Source: Acidobacteriota bacterium (lineage in GTDB: Bacteria; Acidobacteriota; Thermoanaerobaculia; Gp7-AA8). From it: a DNA stretch of 64,000 nucleotides. Below are positions 1 to 8,470 of the stretch, piece after piece; position 1 is the stretch's first letter; the number at the start of each line of letters is the position of its first letter. The translations under genes and the position numbers were made by a program. The notes under the pieces are model-generated. The model was not told the DNA's origin. It did no database searches and saw only the letters and a program-made list of their open reading frames with translations. The stretch spans positions 38,725 through 102,724 of the forward strand of contig JAJPHC010000031.1 of assembly GCA_021325515.1 (NCBI GenBank). Reading direction: 5' to 3'.

Positions 1-165
1 GCGTGGGAACAGATCGCGCCATGCGAAAACGCCGCGCCGGGCCTCGAACACGTGCATTCCCTGCCGCTGCAGCTCTTCCTGAGCGGCGCGGGCCGAGCTT
101 GCCTGCACGGTGCGTTCGACGATCTCTCCGTCGGGCGTTCCGACTCGTACGATGAATTCGGGCAT
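1..165 (-). CDS. pilC: PilC/GspF-family pilus platform protein, N-terminal fragment
   Basis: Only the first 55 codons are inside the window; the gene continues past base 1. The visible protein begins MPEFIVRVGTPDGEIVER and includes QRQGMHVFEARRG, matching the start of PilC/GspF inner-membrane platform proteins of type IV pili and type II secretion, where a short beta-rich cap with a HVF-R-RRG stretch precedes the first T2SSF domain. The start ATG at 163-165 fits this family. It lies 148 bases downstream of the PilT-like ATPase on the same strand, the usual pilT-pilC order. In this family the protein couples the cytoplasmic motor to the growing pilus. The assignment rests on the N-terminus and the neighbour; GspF is the alternative name for the same fold. 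Confidence 0.72.
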   Translation of the reverse strand, partial: MPEFIVRVGTPDGEIVERTVQASSARAAQEELQRQGMHVFEARRGVFAWRDLFPR

Positions 166-313
166 TCAGTTAATCCGGGCTCCCGTGGTGGGACGGGCCA
201 CACGCGCGAAAGTTCTGCATTTTCGGGCGGTTCCGGGGCGCCGGATACAACGGAGGATAGTACCTTGGGATTCCGGAAATGGAGCGCGGTCGTCGCGCCC
301 GCAGCCGGCGCTC

Positions 314-2809
314 CTACCGGAACGCCCCCTGGATGAACTCCGCCGGCACGAGGCTCTCGAAGTCTTCCTTCTTCTGCGCCGCGAGGTAGGCCGTCTCAGC
401 CGTGATCTCGTTCTTCCGCAGGAGGTCCTTGAGCGCATCGTCGAAGGTCACCATCCCGAGGGCCTTGCCGATCTGCATCGCGGAGTAGATCTGGAAGGTC
501 TTTTCGTCGCGGATCATGTTCGCGATGTTCGGCGTTCCTTTGAGGACTTCAAACGCCGCCACCTGGCGCCGCCCTTCTTTCGCAGGCAGGAGGCGCTGGG
601 CGACGATGTATTTCAGCGATTCGGAGATCGACGCGCGGATCTGCGGCTGCTCATCGATCGTGAAGCTCGAGATCACGCGATCGATTGCCTTCGGAGCGCT
701 CGTCGAGTTCAGCGTGCCGAGCACGATGTGCCCTGTCTCCGCGGCCGTGAGCGCGAGCGATACCGACTCGTTGTCGCGCAGCTCGCCAATCACGATCACA
801 TCGGGATCTTCGCGCAGCGCTGCGCGCAGGGCACGCGCGTAGCTCACCGTGTGCGTCCCGACCTCGCGTTGATTGATGAGGCAGTTCTTGAAGGGATGGA
901 CGAACTCGATCGGATCTTCGAGTGTGATGACGTGATCGCTGCGCGTTTCGTTGAAGAGATTCACGAGCGCGGCGAGCGTCGTCGATTTGCCCGAGCCCGA
1001 AGGTCCGCAGACGATCACCAGCCCCTGGTGATAGTCGGCGATCTCCGCGAGATGGGAGGGAAGCCCGAGCTCGGCGATCGTCGGCGGCCGCTCGGGGATG
1101 ACGCGAAACACGCCGTGATAGCCGCGATGGTCGTAGAAGACGTTCGCGCGATAACGTCCGGCATTCGGGATGTAGTACGAGAAGTCGAGCTGGAAGTGCT
1201 GCTGTAACAGGGACCACTGCTGTTCGGTCAGCACCTCGCGAATCATCGACTCCGTCTCTTCCGGCGTGAACGGCGGAGCGTTGACGCGCAGCAGTTCCGA
1301 GGCGAGGCGGACGATCGGAGGCTGGCCGACGCTCAGATGGAAGTCGGAGCCGCTCTGATTGCGCGTCGCGATCAGCAGCGTGTGCAGTTTCGGCTCGCCC
1401 GCCTCGGAGCGCGCCTGCAGCGCGGCACTGCGCACGGAAGCGATGTCCGTCGTCTGTGCGGCCGCGGTCTGCGATTCGAGGATGTCGAGCGCTTTCTGAC
1501 GGACCGAGCGCTCCGGATCCGTCTGCGCGATCTTCGCGATGATTTGCGGAATGCTCGGATGCTGGAAGTTTCTCAGCGCGAGCATGACTTCGATGCGCAC
1601 GTCGGGAAGCGGATCACCGAGCATGCGGCCGAGCGCGTTGAGTGCGCGCGGATCGCCGATGCGTCCCAGCGCTTCGATCGCACCCCACTTCATCTCGGGA
1701 TCCGCGATCGCATTGATCAGCGGCTCGACGGCGCGGGGATCCTTCATGTGCCCCAGCATGTCGGCCGCTGCGATCCGCACCCACCAGTCGGGATCCTGCA
1801 GAAGGCGGATCGTGCCCGGAACCGCACGCGGATCTCCGATGAGGCTCGCGATCTGTACGGCGGCCGCGCGGACATCCTGATCCTCGTCGTCGAGCAGCGA
1901 GATCACCGGCTCGATGAAAGAGTCGCCGAACGTGCGGAGTGCGTCGAGCGCACGATCGCGAACGAAGCCGGCGAGCGTGCGCGAGAACGCGATGTACTGG
2001 CGTGCAACCGCGTTCCTGTCCGGCGTGCGCGCGAGAATCGAGAGCACGGTGTTGCGCGTGGCGGGATTGTCCGAGGCGACGAAGGGGAGAAGCCGTGCGA
2101 CGACTTCTGCGGGGCGTTGTTCCGCGGCCTGGGCAAGCGCGGCGGCCATCTTCTGCTGGACCATGTAGCCCGCAGTGCCGAGGTGCTGGATGAAGAGATC
2201 GAGCGAGGAGAGCGGAGCGCGGTCCGCAAGGACCTCCAGCGCCTTGTCGCGCACCGGTCCTTCCTCGGTCTTGACGAGGGTCTGCCAGCGCACGAGGCTC
2301 TTGTCGTCGAGGTCGAGTCCCGCGAGGAGGTTGAGGTACTTCATCACCTCATCGGGGCGTGCATTCGTCAGAAGCTGCCAGATGAGCGGCTGTAGTGCAG
2401 GTGTCGGCGTGAACTCTGCGACGAGCTTGCGGCCGAGCTCCTGAATCTCTCCGAATTCCTTATTGGGAACCGGCGCTGAGATGAGCTGCATCAGACGCGT
2501 CTCGATGTTCGGCACGTTCATCGCGTTGAGCGCGACTGCCGCGGCGCGGAACGCCTGATCGGGCTTGCCGCGCGCCTCGACGAGAAACGCATCGAGCAGA
2601 TCGGGAGGATTCTGTTTGCGAAGCCACGCTGCTCCCCAGTCGCGCAGCGCGCGATCGGGCCGAAACAGCATCCAGACGATGTCGTTGGCCTTCAGCCCCT
2701 CGGCCGCTGCAACCTTGCCGAGGAGGACGTCGCGCTCTTCAGGAGTGGCGTAGCTCTTCGCCGAGAGCTTCTTGAGCGCATCCTTCGTTTCGGATGTGAA
2801 GAGGGCCAT
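314..2809 (-). CDS. HEAT-repeat/PilT-like ATPase fusion
   Basis: 831 residues, more than twice the length of a normal PilT (about 350). Roughly residues 20-450 are helical HEAT-type repeats (recurring DPRAVEPLINAI, DPRALNALGRML and similar units with VR(I)E/AA signatures). From about residue 470 the protein is a type IV pilus twitching ATPase: Walker A GPSGSGKST near residue 600, Walker B region DPDVIVIGELRD, and near the C-terminus NIANMIRDEKTFQI, the counterpart of the PilT AIRNLIRE retraction motif. The His box reads AETGHIVLGTLNSTSA, with Asn where PilT normally has His (GTLHT). Known PilT proteins power pilus retraction. The HEAT part may bind a partner or a regulator (inference). It lies upstream of the pilC start on the same strand. 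Confidence 0.88.
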   Translation of the reverse strand: MALFTSETKDALKKLSAKSYATPEERDVLLGKVAAAEGLKANDIVWMLFRPDRALRDWGAAWLRKQNPPDLLDAFLVEARGKPDQAFRAAAVALNAMNVPNIETRLMQLISAPVPNKEFGEIQELGRKLVAEFTPTPALQPLIWQLLTNARPDEVMKYLNLLAGLDLDDKSLVRWQTLVKTEEGPVRDKALEVLADRAPLSSLDLFIQHLGTAGYMVQQKMAAALAQAAEQRPAEVVARLLPFVASDNPATRNTVLSILARTPDRNAVARQYIAFSRTLAGFVRDRALDALRTFGDSFIEPVISLLDDEDQDVRAAAVQIASLIGDPRAVPGTIRLLQDPDWWVRIAAADMLGHMKDPRAVEPLINAIADPEMKWGAIEALGRIGDPRALNALGRMLGDPLPDVRIEVMLALRNFQHPSIPQIIAKIAQTDPERSVRQKALDILESQTAAAQTTDIASVRSAALQARSEAGEPKLHTLLIATRNQSGSDFHLSVGQPPIVRLASELLRVNAPPFTPEETESMIREVLTEQQWSLLQQHFQLDFSYYIPNAGRYRANVFYDHRGYHGVFRVIPERPPTIAELGLPSHLAEIADYHQGLVIVCGPSGSGKSTTLAALVNLFNETRSDHVITLEDPIEFVHPFKNCLINQREVGTHTVSYARALRAALREDPDVIVIGELRDNESVSLALTAAETGHIVLGTLNSTSAPKAIDRVISSFTIDEQPQIRASISESLKYIVAQRLLPAKEGRRQVAAFEVLKGTPNIANMIRDEKTFQIYSAMQIGKALGMVTFDDALKDLLRKNEITAETAYLAAQKKEDFESLVPAEFIQGAFR

Positions 2810-2869
2810 GGACTCGAAAAGTATATGCCGGAGCGGGCCCTTTCCATGACGCGGCTACCGTATCATTCG

Positions 2870-5800
2870 ATGATGAATCGGGCGTTGTGGCGTGTACCTC
2901 TGCTGCTCTTTGTATCGGGTTTCTGTGCAATGACCTACGAAACCGTCTGGCTGCGACAGCTTCGACTCATCTTCGGAGCGTCGACGGCGGCGTCGGCGGC
3001 GGTCGTTGCGATCTTCATGGCCGGTCTCGGTGCAGGCGGCTATTACATCGGCCGCCGCGCGGAGCAATCGCGCAATCCATTGAGTCTCTATGGGTGGCTG
3101 GAAGTTGGCGTCGCTGCCTCCGCAGTGCTCAGTCTCGGGATTCTCGTAGTGACGCGAAAGATCTATCTGGCGGCCGGTGGCTCGTTCTTGCTGCCCTATC
3201 CGATCGTTACTGTGATCAGGCTCTTCCTCGCAGCATTGATTCTCGGAATTCCTACCACGCTCATGGGAGGAACGCTGCCGGCCGTATCGCGGGCCATTGA
3301 ATTCGCGGGAGATCACAGCCGGCGAGGTGTGGCCATCGCGTATGCATTCAATACGCTCGGCGCCGTCCTTGGAGCCGCGGCAACGACCTTTTACTTTCTG
3401 GAACGCGCCGGCAACCGCAACACACTCATTGGCGCCGCGCTGCTCAATTCACTCGTCGGCATGTACGCCATGTTGATGTCCAACGCGATCAGACGTTCCA
3501 GGAGCGGTCGTGCAGGCCGGGCCGATGAACTGGAGAACGACGAAACAGGAACAGTGGAATCGCGGGGTGAAGTTCTGGATCACCGGTGGGTTTTCTTCGC
3601 CGCGGCGGTGACCGGATTCGTATTTCTATTGATGGAAATCGTCTGGTACCGGATGTTGACGCCTCTGCTCGGAGGCACGACGTTTACCTTCGGTTTGATC
3701 CTCGCGGTCGCACTATTCGGGATTGGCTCAGGCAGTTTTGCCTATTCCTTGTTTCGTTCCTCGCGTGCCACTGTAGGAGCGTTTGCACTCACGTGCGCGC
3801 TCGAGGCGGTGTTCATTGCAATCCCGTTCTCGCTCGGGGACAGGCTCGCGGTGCTCGCTCTTCTGCTGCGGCCTATTGGCATGGTCGGATTCTCCGGATA
3901 CATCTTCGGCTGGACATTGGTTACGGCGGCCGTAGTCGTGATGCCCGCGTTTCTGTCCGGCCTGCAGTTTCCGATGCTCGTGTCCTTTCTGGGGAGCGGC
4001 CGTCGAGGTGTCGCGAACGAAGTCGGAACTGCGTACGCGTGGAACACAGCAGGCGCCATTGCAGGATCGCTCGCTGGCGGATTTGGTTTCCTGCCTCTTC
4101 TCACGGCCCCCGGAGTCTGGCGACTTGTAGCGGTTCTGTCGGCGCTCGTGGCCATCCTGTTCGTCTTTGCATCGAGAGATGCAGCGGTGCTGCGCGCTTG
4201 TGCGTTCGCCGCCGCCTGCGCAGCGATCGTTCTCATCACGCGTGTAGGTCCGACCGCATTCTGGCGCCACACACCGATCGGCGCGGGACGAGTCAATATC
4301 GCCGGGATGACCCTGAACAAGTTGCGTGATCTTGGCCAGACGCGGCGGCGGGAGACTCTATGGGAGACGGATGGAGTCGAAAGCAGCGTGTCGGTCGCAG
4401 ACGACGAAGGCTATGCGTTCATCGTCAACGGTAAAGGCGACGGTCATTCACGAATGGATGCAGGTACACAAGTAATGAGCGGCGTTCTTCCCGGTCTGCT
4501 GCATCCCAATCCTCGTACTGCAGTGGTTGTTGGATTGGGGACCGGTTCGACCGCAGGCTGGCTCGCGTCTCTGCCGGGTATTCAGAGCGTCGACGTGCTC
4601 GAGATCGAGCCCTCCATCAGGCACGTGGCTGAGATGTGCGCCGCCGTGAATCGCAATGCCCTCGCGAATCCAAAGGTGCATGTGATTGCCGGCGACGGGC
4701 GCGAATTTCTTCTCGCGCGCAACCGGAAATATGACGTGATTTCGTCCGAGCCTTCGAATCCTTATCGAGCTGGAATTGCGAGCCTGTTTACACAAGAGTT
4801 CTACAAAGCCTGCGATTCGAAGCTGGAGGATGGCGGAATCTTCGTCCAGTTCCTGCAGGCCTATGAAGTCGATGCCGCTACGATTGAGACGGTCTATGCC
4901 ACGATTACGTCTGTTTTTCCTTTCGTCGAGACGTGGCAGTCGCAGTCCGGGGACCTGCTTCTCGTAGGCTCGCGAACACCGCTGAAATACGACTATGACT
5001 CGCTCGCGGAGCGATTGAAGATCCCTGCAGTACGGGAGGGTGTGTGGGATGTCTGGTGGGCAACCGATCCCGAAGATGTCCTTGCACACTATGTCTGTGG
5101 GAATTCAACGGCCAGGGCGCTCGCGGCGATGGGACGAATCAACACGGATGACCGTACGACAGTGGAGTACGCGTTTGCGCGAACACTGGGGCGAGGCGAT
5201 ACATTCAACTCGGCGCAGTTGCGTTCCTATGCGCGCGTACGAGGCGATGATTTTCCGGCGCCCGTCCGATTCGGCGATTTGCCGCAGAGGATTCAGCGCC
5301 GCAGAGTCTCGATGGGCATTCCCGACAATTCCTTCTTCGATCTGTCGAACGTCAGCCCGGAGCTCTACGCAGCCGGCAGCGCACAGAACGGCTATGTAGC
5401 GGCCGACTACGCGCGCGTCTGGACCGGGTGGCAGTCAGCCGGTCCCGTTCTCACGCCGCTGGAAATCCTCGCGTATGCAGAGGCTCTGGCTCAGCGTGGC
5501 GACGAACAGGCACTGCCGTACATCGAAAAACTGCGCCTCGCGGCACCGGTGGAAGCCGACATGGTGCTCGCCCGGCTCCGCTGGCGGCAACGCAGGCTGC
5601 AGGAAACTGCAGCGGCGCTGGATCGTGCTTTCCGGATGTATCGAACAACCCCCTGGCCGCTCCCCATCGCGACTCGCCGCGGCCTCACCCTCATTCTGGA
5701 AATTGCACGCGACCAGGACGGCGCCGCGATCGTTTCCAGGTTGATGGACTCGCTGTCGAAGCCGTTTCCGGTTCAGGTGTTCGACGAGTACCGGCGTTCT

Positions 5801-6028
5801 GCGCTGTTGCTGCTGGCGCAGAGGGAGGCGGGCGGGATTGTGTGCTCCGCGACAGAGTACGAACTGATCAAGAGCTGGGAGCCGGCTTTCCCGTGGCAGC
5901 ACGATTATCTGGAGGCGCGGGCACGCTGTTACTCGCAGCAGCGGGATCCGCGGGCGGTTCAGGCCAACCGGGATTTTGAGGCCTACAAGTCAGCCGAGCC
6001 ACAGCAACTGGGTGCAGCGCTCCGTTGA
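2870..6028 (+). CDS. Membrane-fused spermidine-synthase-like protein with C-terminal repeat region
   Basis: About 1052 residues. The N-terminal half has many hydrophobic helices in two blocks (roughly residues 5-205 and 240-460), resembling the fused membrane/spermidine-synthase family. A Rossmann methyltransferase-like domain follows: VVGLGTGSTAGWL near residue 555 is the nucleotide-binding loop, then VDVLEIEPSI, and SSEPSNPYRAGIASLFT in the catalytic loop. The C-terminal 250 residues are helical and TPR-like. Family members have a spermidine-synthase fold but usually unknown substrates, so polyamine synthesis should not be assumed. The start at 2870 gives MMNRALWRVPLLLF, which begins directly with the first membrane helix; an in-frame ATG at 2825 adds 15 unlikely residues. 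The gene diverges from the HEAT-PilT gene, about 60 bases away. Confidence 0.82.
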   Translation: MMNRALWRVPLLLFVSGFCAMTYETVWLRQLRLIFGASTAASAAVVAIFMAGLGAGGYYIGRRAEQSRNPLSLYGWLEVGVAASAVLSLGILVVTRKIYLAAGGSFLLPYPIVTVIRLFLAALILGIPTTLMGGTLPAVSRAIEFAGDHSRRGVAIAYAFNTLGAVLGAAATTFYFLERAGNRNTLIGAALLNSLVGMYAMLMSNAIRRSRSGRAGRADELENDETGTVESRGEVLDHRWVFFAAAVTGFVFLLMEIVWYRMLTPLLGGTTFTFGLILAVALFGIGSGSFAYSLFRSSRATVGAFALTCALEAVFIAIPFSLGDRLAVLALLLRPIGMVGFSGYIFGWTLVTAAVVVMPAFLSGLQFPMLVSFLGSGRRGVANEVGTAYAWNTAGAIAGSLAGGFGFLPLLTAPGVWRLVAVLSALVAILFVFASRDAAVLRACAFAAACAAIVLITRVGPTAFWRHTPIGAGRVNIAGMTLNKLRDLGQTRRRETLWETDGVESSVSVADDEGYAFIVNGKGDGHSRMDAGTQVMSGVLPGLLHPNPRTAVVVGLGTGSTAGWLASLPGIQSVDVLEIEPSIRHVAEMCAAVNRNALANPKVHVIAGDGREFLLARNRKYDVISSEPSNPYRAGIASLFTQEFYKACDSKLEDGGIFVQFLQAYEVDAATIETVYATITSVFPFVETWQSQSGDLLLVGSRTPLKYDYDSLAERLKIPAVREGVWDVWWATDPEDVLAHYVCGNSTARALAAMGRINTDDRTTVEYAFARTLGRGDTFNSAQLRSYARVRGDDFPAPVRFGDLPQRIQRRRVSMGIPDNSFFDLSNVSPELYAAGSAQNGYVAADYARVWTGWQSAGPVLTPLEILAYAEALAQRGDEQALPYIEKLRLAAPVEADMVLARLRWRQRRLQETAAALDRAFRMYRTTPWPLPIATRRGLTLILEIARDQDGAAIVSRLMDSLSKPFPVQVFDEYRRSALLLLAQREAGGIVCSATEYELIKSWEPAFPWQHDYLEARARCYSQQRDPRAVQANRDFEAYKSAEPQQLGAALR

Positions 6029-6061
6029 AGCGAGTGCGGGCCTTTGCGGCCCGCACTCGCT
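6029..6061. terminator. Bidirectional hairpin terminator
   Basis: Perfect 13-bp inverted repeat (6029-6041 and 6049-6061, stem AGCGAGTGCGGGC, 7-base loop) in the 37-base gap between two convergent genes. There is no long T run, but the stem is very stable and the position is right for shared termination. Confidence 0.75.
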
Positions 6062-6065
6062 GTAA

Positions 6066-8462
6066 CTACTGGATCTGCTCAGAAACGATCATCACGCGAG
6101 GGAACGTGACTCCTTTGGGCGGCCAGCCGCCCTTGAGGAGTGTTTCGTCGAAGTAAACCTCGCAAGTGCCCTTGGGATCGCTGGATTGACCGAGAACGAT
6201 CGAGCCGTAATAAACACCATTGCCGGTCGATGTGAACTGGCCCTCGTTGTAGATGACGCCGTTTACGCCGGGAGCCAACTGGGCCAGACCTCCGTTGTAG
6301 TCATACGCGTTGGTCGTGCAGTTCGCCTGCCCCGCGGCGGTGGAGACGTCGGCCGCTGCACACGTAACCGGTGTGCCGCTCGGATCCCCCGTGTCGGTGA
6401 CCTTGGGTCTCCCAGCAGTGGAGGGATCGCTCCATCCCAATGTAATCGAGGTTTTGACGCCGTTGTAACGGATATTCAAATAGGGTTCGTGGGGTTCCGA
6501 ACAGTTGCAGGTTGGGCAGGTGATGTTGTTGCCCGGTTTGCATCCCGGAAAGTACTCGACTGGGAACCAGTCTGTGAAGGCGGCGCCACCATCTTCCGGT
6601 TTCACAGTGCGCTGCGCCATGAACAGATCGAAGATCTGATTCTTTGTGCCGGTACTGCCGCCTGACGTATTCGTGTTGCTCCAATCGAGATCCTGATAGT
6701 CCCAGCGTCCGTTGAACGCGCCGGCGACGACGAAGTTGCCGGCTGCATCCGTGTCCCAGTCGCCGCGGGTTTGTGTTCCGGTGGTCGTCTCTACGACTTG
6801 CCGGTAACCGATGTCGCGATACGGTTCACCCGGCTGCTGATACCAGCCGGTGCTTCCGCCGCATCCAGTGCTCTTGATCTGATCGAGATTCGCATAAACG
6901 AATCCCTTGAAGCCGCAGGGGTCTCCGCCACCGGTATCCAGAATTCCGGGTCCGCCATTTTGCGGATTCTGATTATTGACGGTTTCGAAAAAGTAAAAAC
7001 CATTTCCGCTGCTGAGCCATGAGCTCATGCTCTTGGTCGCAACACCATCCGTGTAGTTCGCGCCGTTCTTCGTCAGATAGTAGACGCCGGGTTGGCCGCG
7101 CCCTCCGAGTGCCGCCGCTTTCCAGAAGTCATAATTGAAGCGCGGCACCTGTACGATCTTATAGTCCGGGCGCGAACTGAAGGTCTGATACTGGAAGTAG
7201 TGAGTGTAGCCCCACGTGGCAGTGACGGTCGATGCAGTCCATGGATAGGGATGCGGGCTGCTCGTCGCATTGCCTTGTACCTGGCCCCAGGACCGCAACT
7301 GGAACCAAGGGTCGTCTACTGTCTTGTTCGGGATCTCGTATAGCCAGGCATGATTATCGTAGTTGAGGGAGTCGGCGGTCTTGATCGGGTACATCGTCGG
7401 AGGACGTTCCTTCCACGTAACGGAACCGTCAACCACGGTAGCACCCGGTGAGGTTGGCCACGCCGGCTCCGTGCCGCCCGAAGTACCGGCGCCGACCTGA
7501 ATTGCGGTGTACTCATGGGCTTGTGCCGCAGCGGATGCCGCCGGCGTTGGCCGTACAGTATCTCCAAGAGGATACGTTGAATTTCCCTGATAGGAGGTGC
7601 CAGCCGCCCACTGGCGGGATGAGTCCCAGCCGCGTTCAATGTGGGCGATGTCCCAGGCGTTGAACCATGGAATCGCACTGTACTGTTTCTTGAGACCGGT
7701 CGAGACTTCGGATTCGACCGTTCCCCAGTGGACATCGAAGTCACCGTTCGAGCCGACGCCACCAATGGCCTGGAGGGCGCCGGTAGGACCGGGCAGAGGG
7801 AAGGGACCCACGACGATGCGGACAATGGCTTGCGCAACCGCTCCCAGGGTACCGGGCCTCTTCTGAGCAGTGACTCGTACGGAGGCAATGCCGAAACGCT
7901 GGCCGTCTTTCGTGTAATAGCCTGCCGGCTTATTCCCTCCAATGATGGGCGGAGCGTAGATGATGATTTCGGTGATTTGCCCATTGTCGAGCGATTGGAA
8001 CAGAGTGCTGTTCAGCGAGGCGAGGAAGCTCGGTGCTGTCGTCTCGTTGATGATGACATCCGGGTTGTTTTCGTCACCACAGAAAAGATCGGGGTAGTCG
8101 GGCCCGAATGGAAGATCGCAGATCTTCGTGCCTGCGGTCGGCTTGTAATAACCCGTATAACCACCAATCGTACGATTCGCCTTGATGGCGTTGGTATTGG
8201 CAGGCATCAGGCCTCGATTGAGGTTCGTCGTCGGGTCCTGAAACCATTGGACGACGAGTTTTGCGCCGGCTTCCGCGACGGAGACAGTCTGTGCGTGATT
8301 GCGCTCATTGAGCGCAATGGCGTTCTCCGTCTCGCTGATCGCAACGAAGGCAAGACCCAGAAGCGAGAGCCCCACCATCACCATCAGCGAGACGAGAAGC
8401 GCCGAGCCGTCCTGCCGTTTTCCGCGAAGTAGCCTTCTTGCAGCGCGTTTGATGTTCGTCAT
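6066..8462 (-). CDS. pilX: PilX-like minor pilin-type protein, very large
   Basis: 798 residues. The N-terminus (QDGSALLVSLMVMVGLSLL, then AISETENAIALNERN) is the PilX_N pattern of type IV pilus assembly proteins: a short basic leader, Gly before the cleavage site, a single hydrophobic helix without the Glu5 of other pilins, and a conserved polar helix. Typical PilX is about 200 residues, so roughly 600 residues here are an added extracellular region, rich in Trp, Tyr and Gly and including a Cys cluster (CPTCNC). The start at 8462 follows an AGGTG ribosome-binding site. It is 8 bases downstream of the PilW-like gene and is the last gene of the pilus cluster. The large ectodomain may act in adhesion or tip function (inference). 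Confidence 0.8.
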   Translation of the reverse strand: MTNIKRAARRLLRGKRQDGSALLVSLMVMVGLSLLGLAFVAISETENAIALNERNHAQTVSVAEAGAKLVVQWFQDPTTNLNRGLMPANTNAIKANRTIGGYTGYYKPTAGTKICDLPFGPDYPDLFCGDENNPDVIINETTAPSFLASLNSTLFQSLDNGQITEIIIYAPPIIGGNKPAGYYTKDGQRFGIASVRVTAQKRPGTLGAVAQAIVRIVVGPFPLPGPTGALQAIGGVGSNGDFDVHWGTVESEVSTGLKKQYSAIPWFNAWDIAHIERGWDSSRQWAAGTSYQGNSTYPLGDTVRPTPAASAAAQAHEYTAIQVGAGTSGGTEPAWPTSPGATVVDGSVTWKERPPTMYPIKTADSLNYDNHAWLYEIPNKTVDDPWFQLRSWGQVQGNATSSPHPYPWTASTVTATWGYTHYFQYQTFSSRPDYKIVQVPRFNYDFWKAAALGGRGQPGVYYLTKNGANYTDGVATKSMSSWLSSGNGFYFFETVNNQNPQNGGPGILDTGGGDPCGFKGFVYANLDQIKSTGCGGSTGWYQQPGEPYRDIGYRQVVETTTGTQTRGDWDTDAAGNFVVAGAFNGRWDYQDLDWSNTNTSGGSTGTKNQIFDLFMAQRTVKPEDGGAAFTDWFPVEYFPGCKPGNNITCPTCNCSEPHEPYLNIRYNGVKTSITLGWSDPSTAGRPKVTDTGDPSGTPVTCAAADVSTAAGQANCTTNAYDYNGGLAQLAPGVNGVIYNEGQFTSTGNGVYYGSIVLGQSSDPKGTCEVYFDETLLKGGWPPKGVTFPRVMIVSEQIQ

Positions 8463-8470
8463 CGCTTCAC

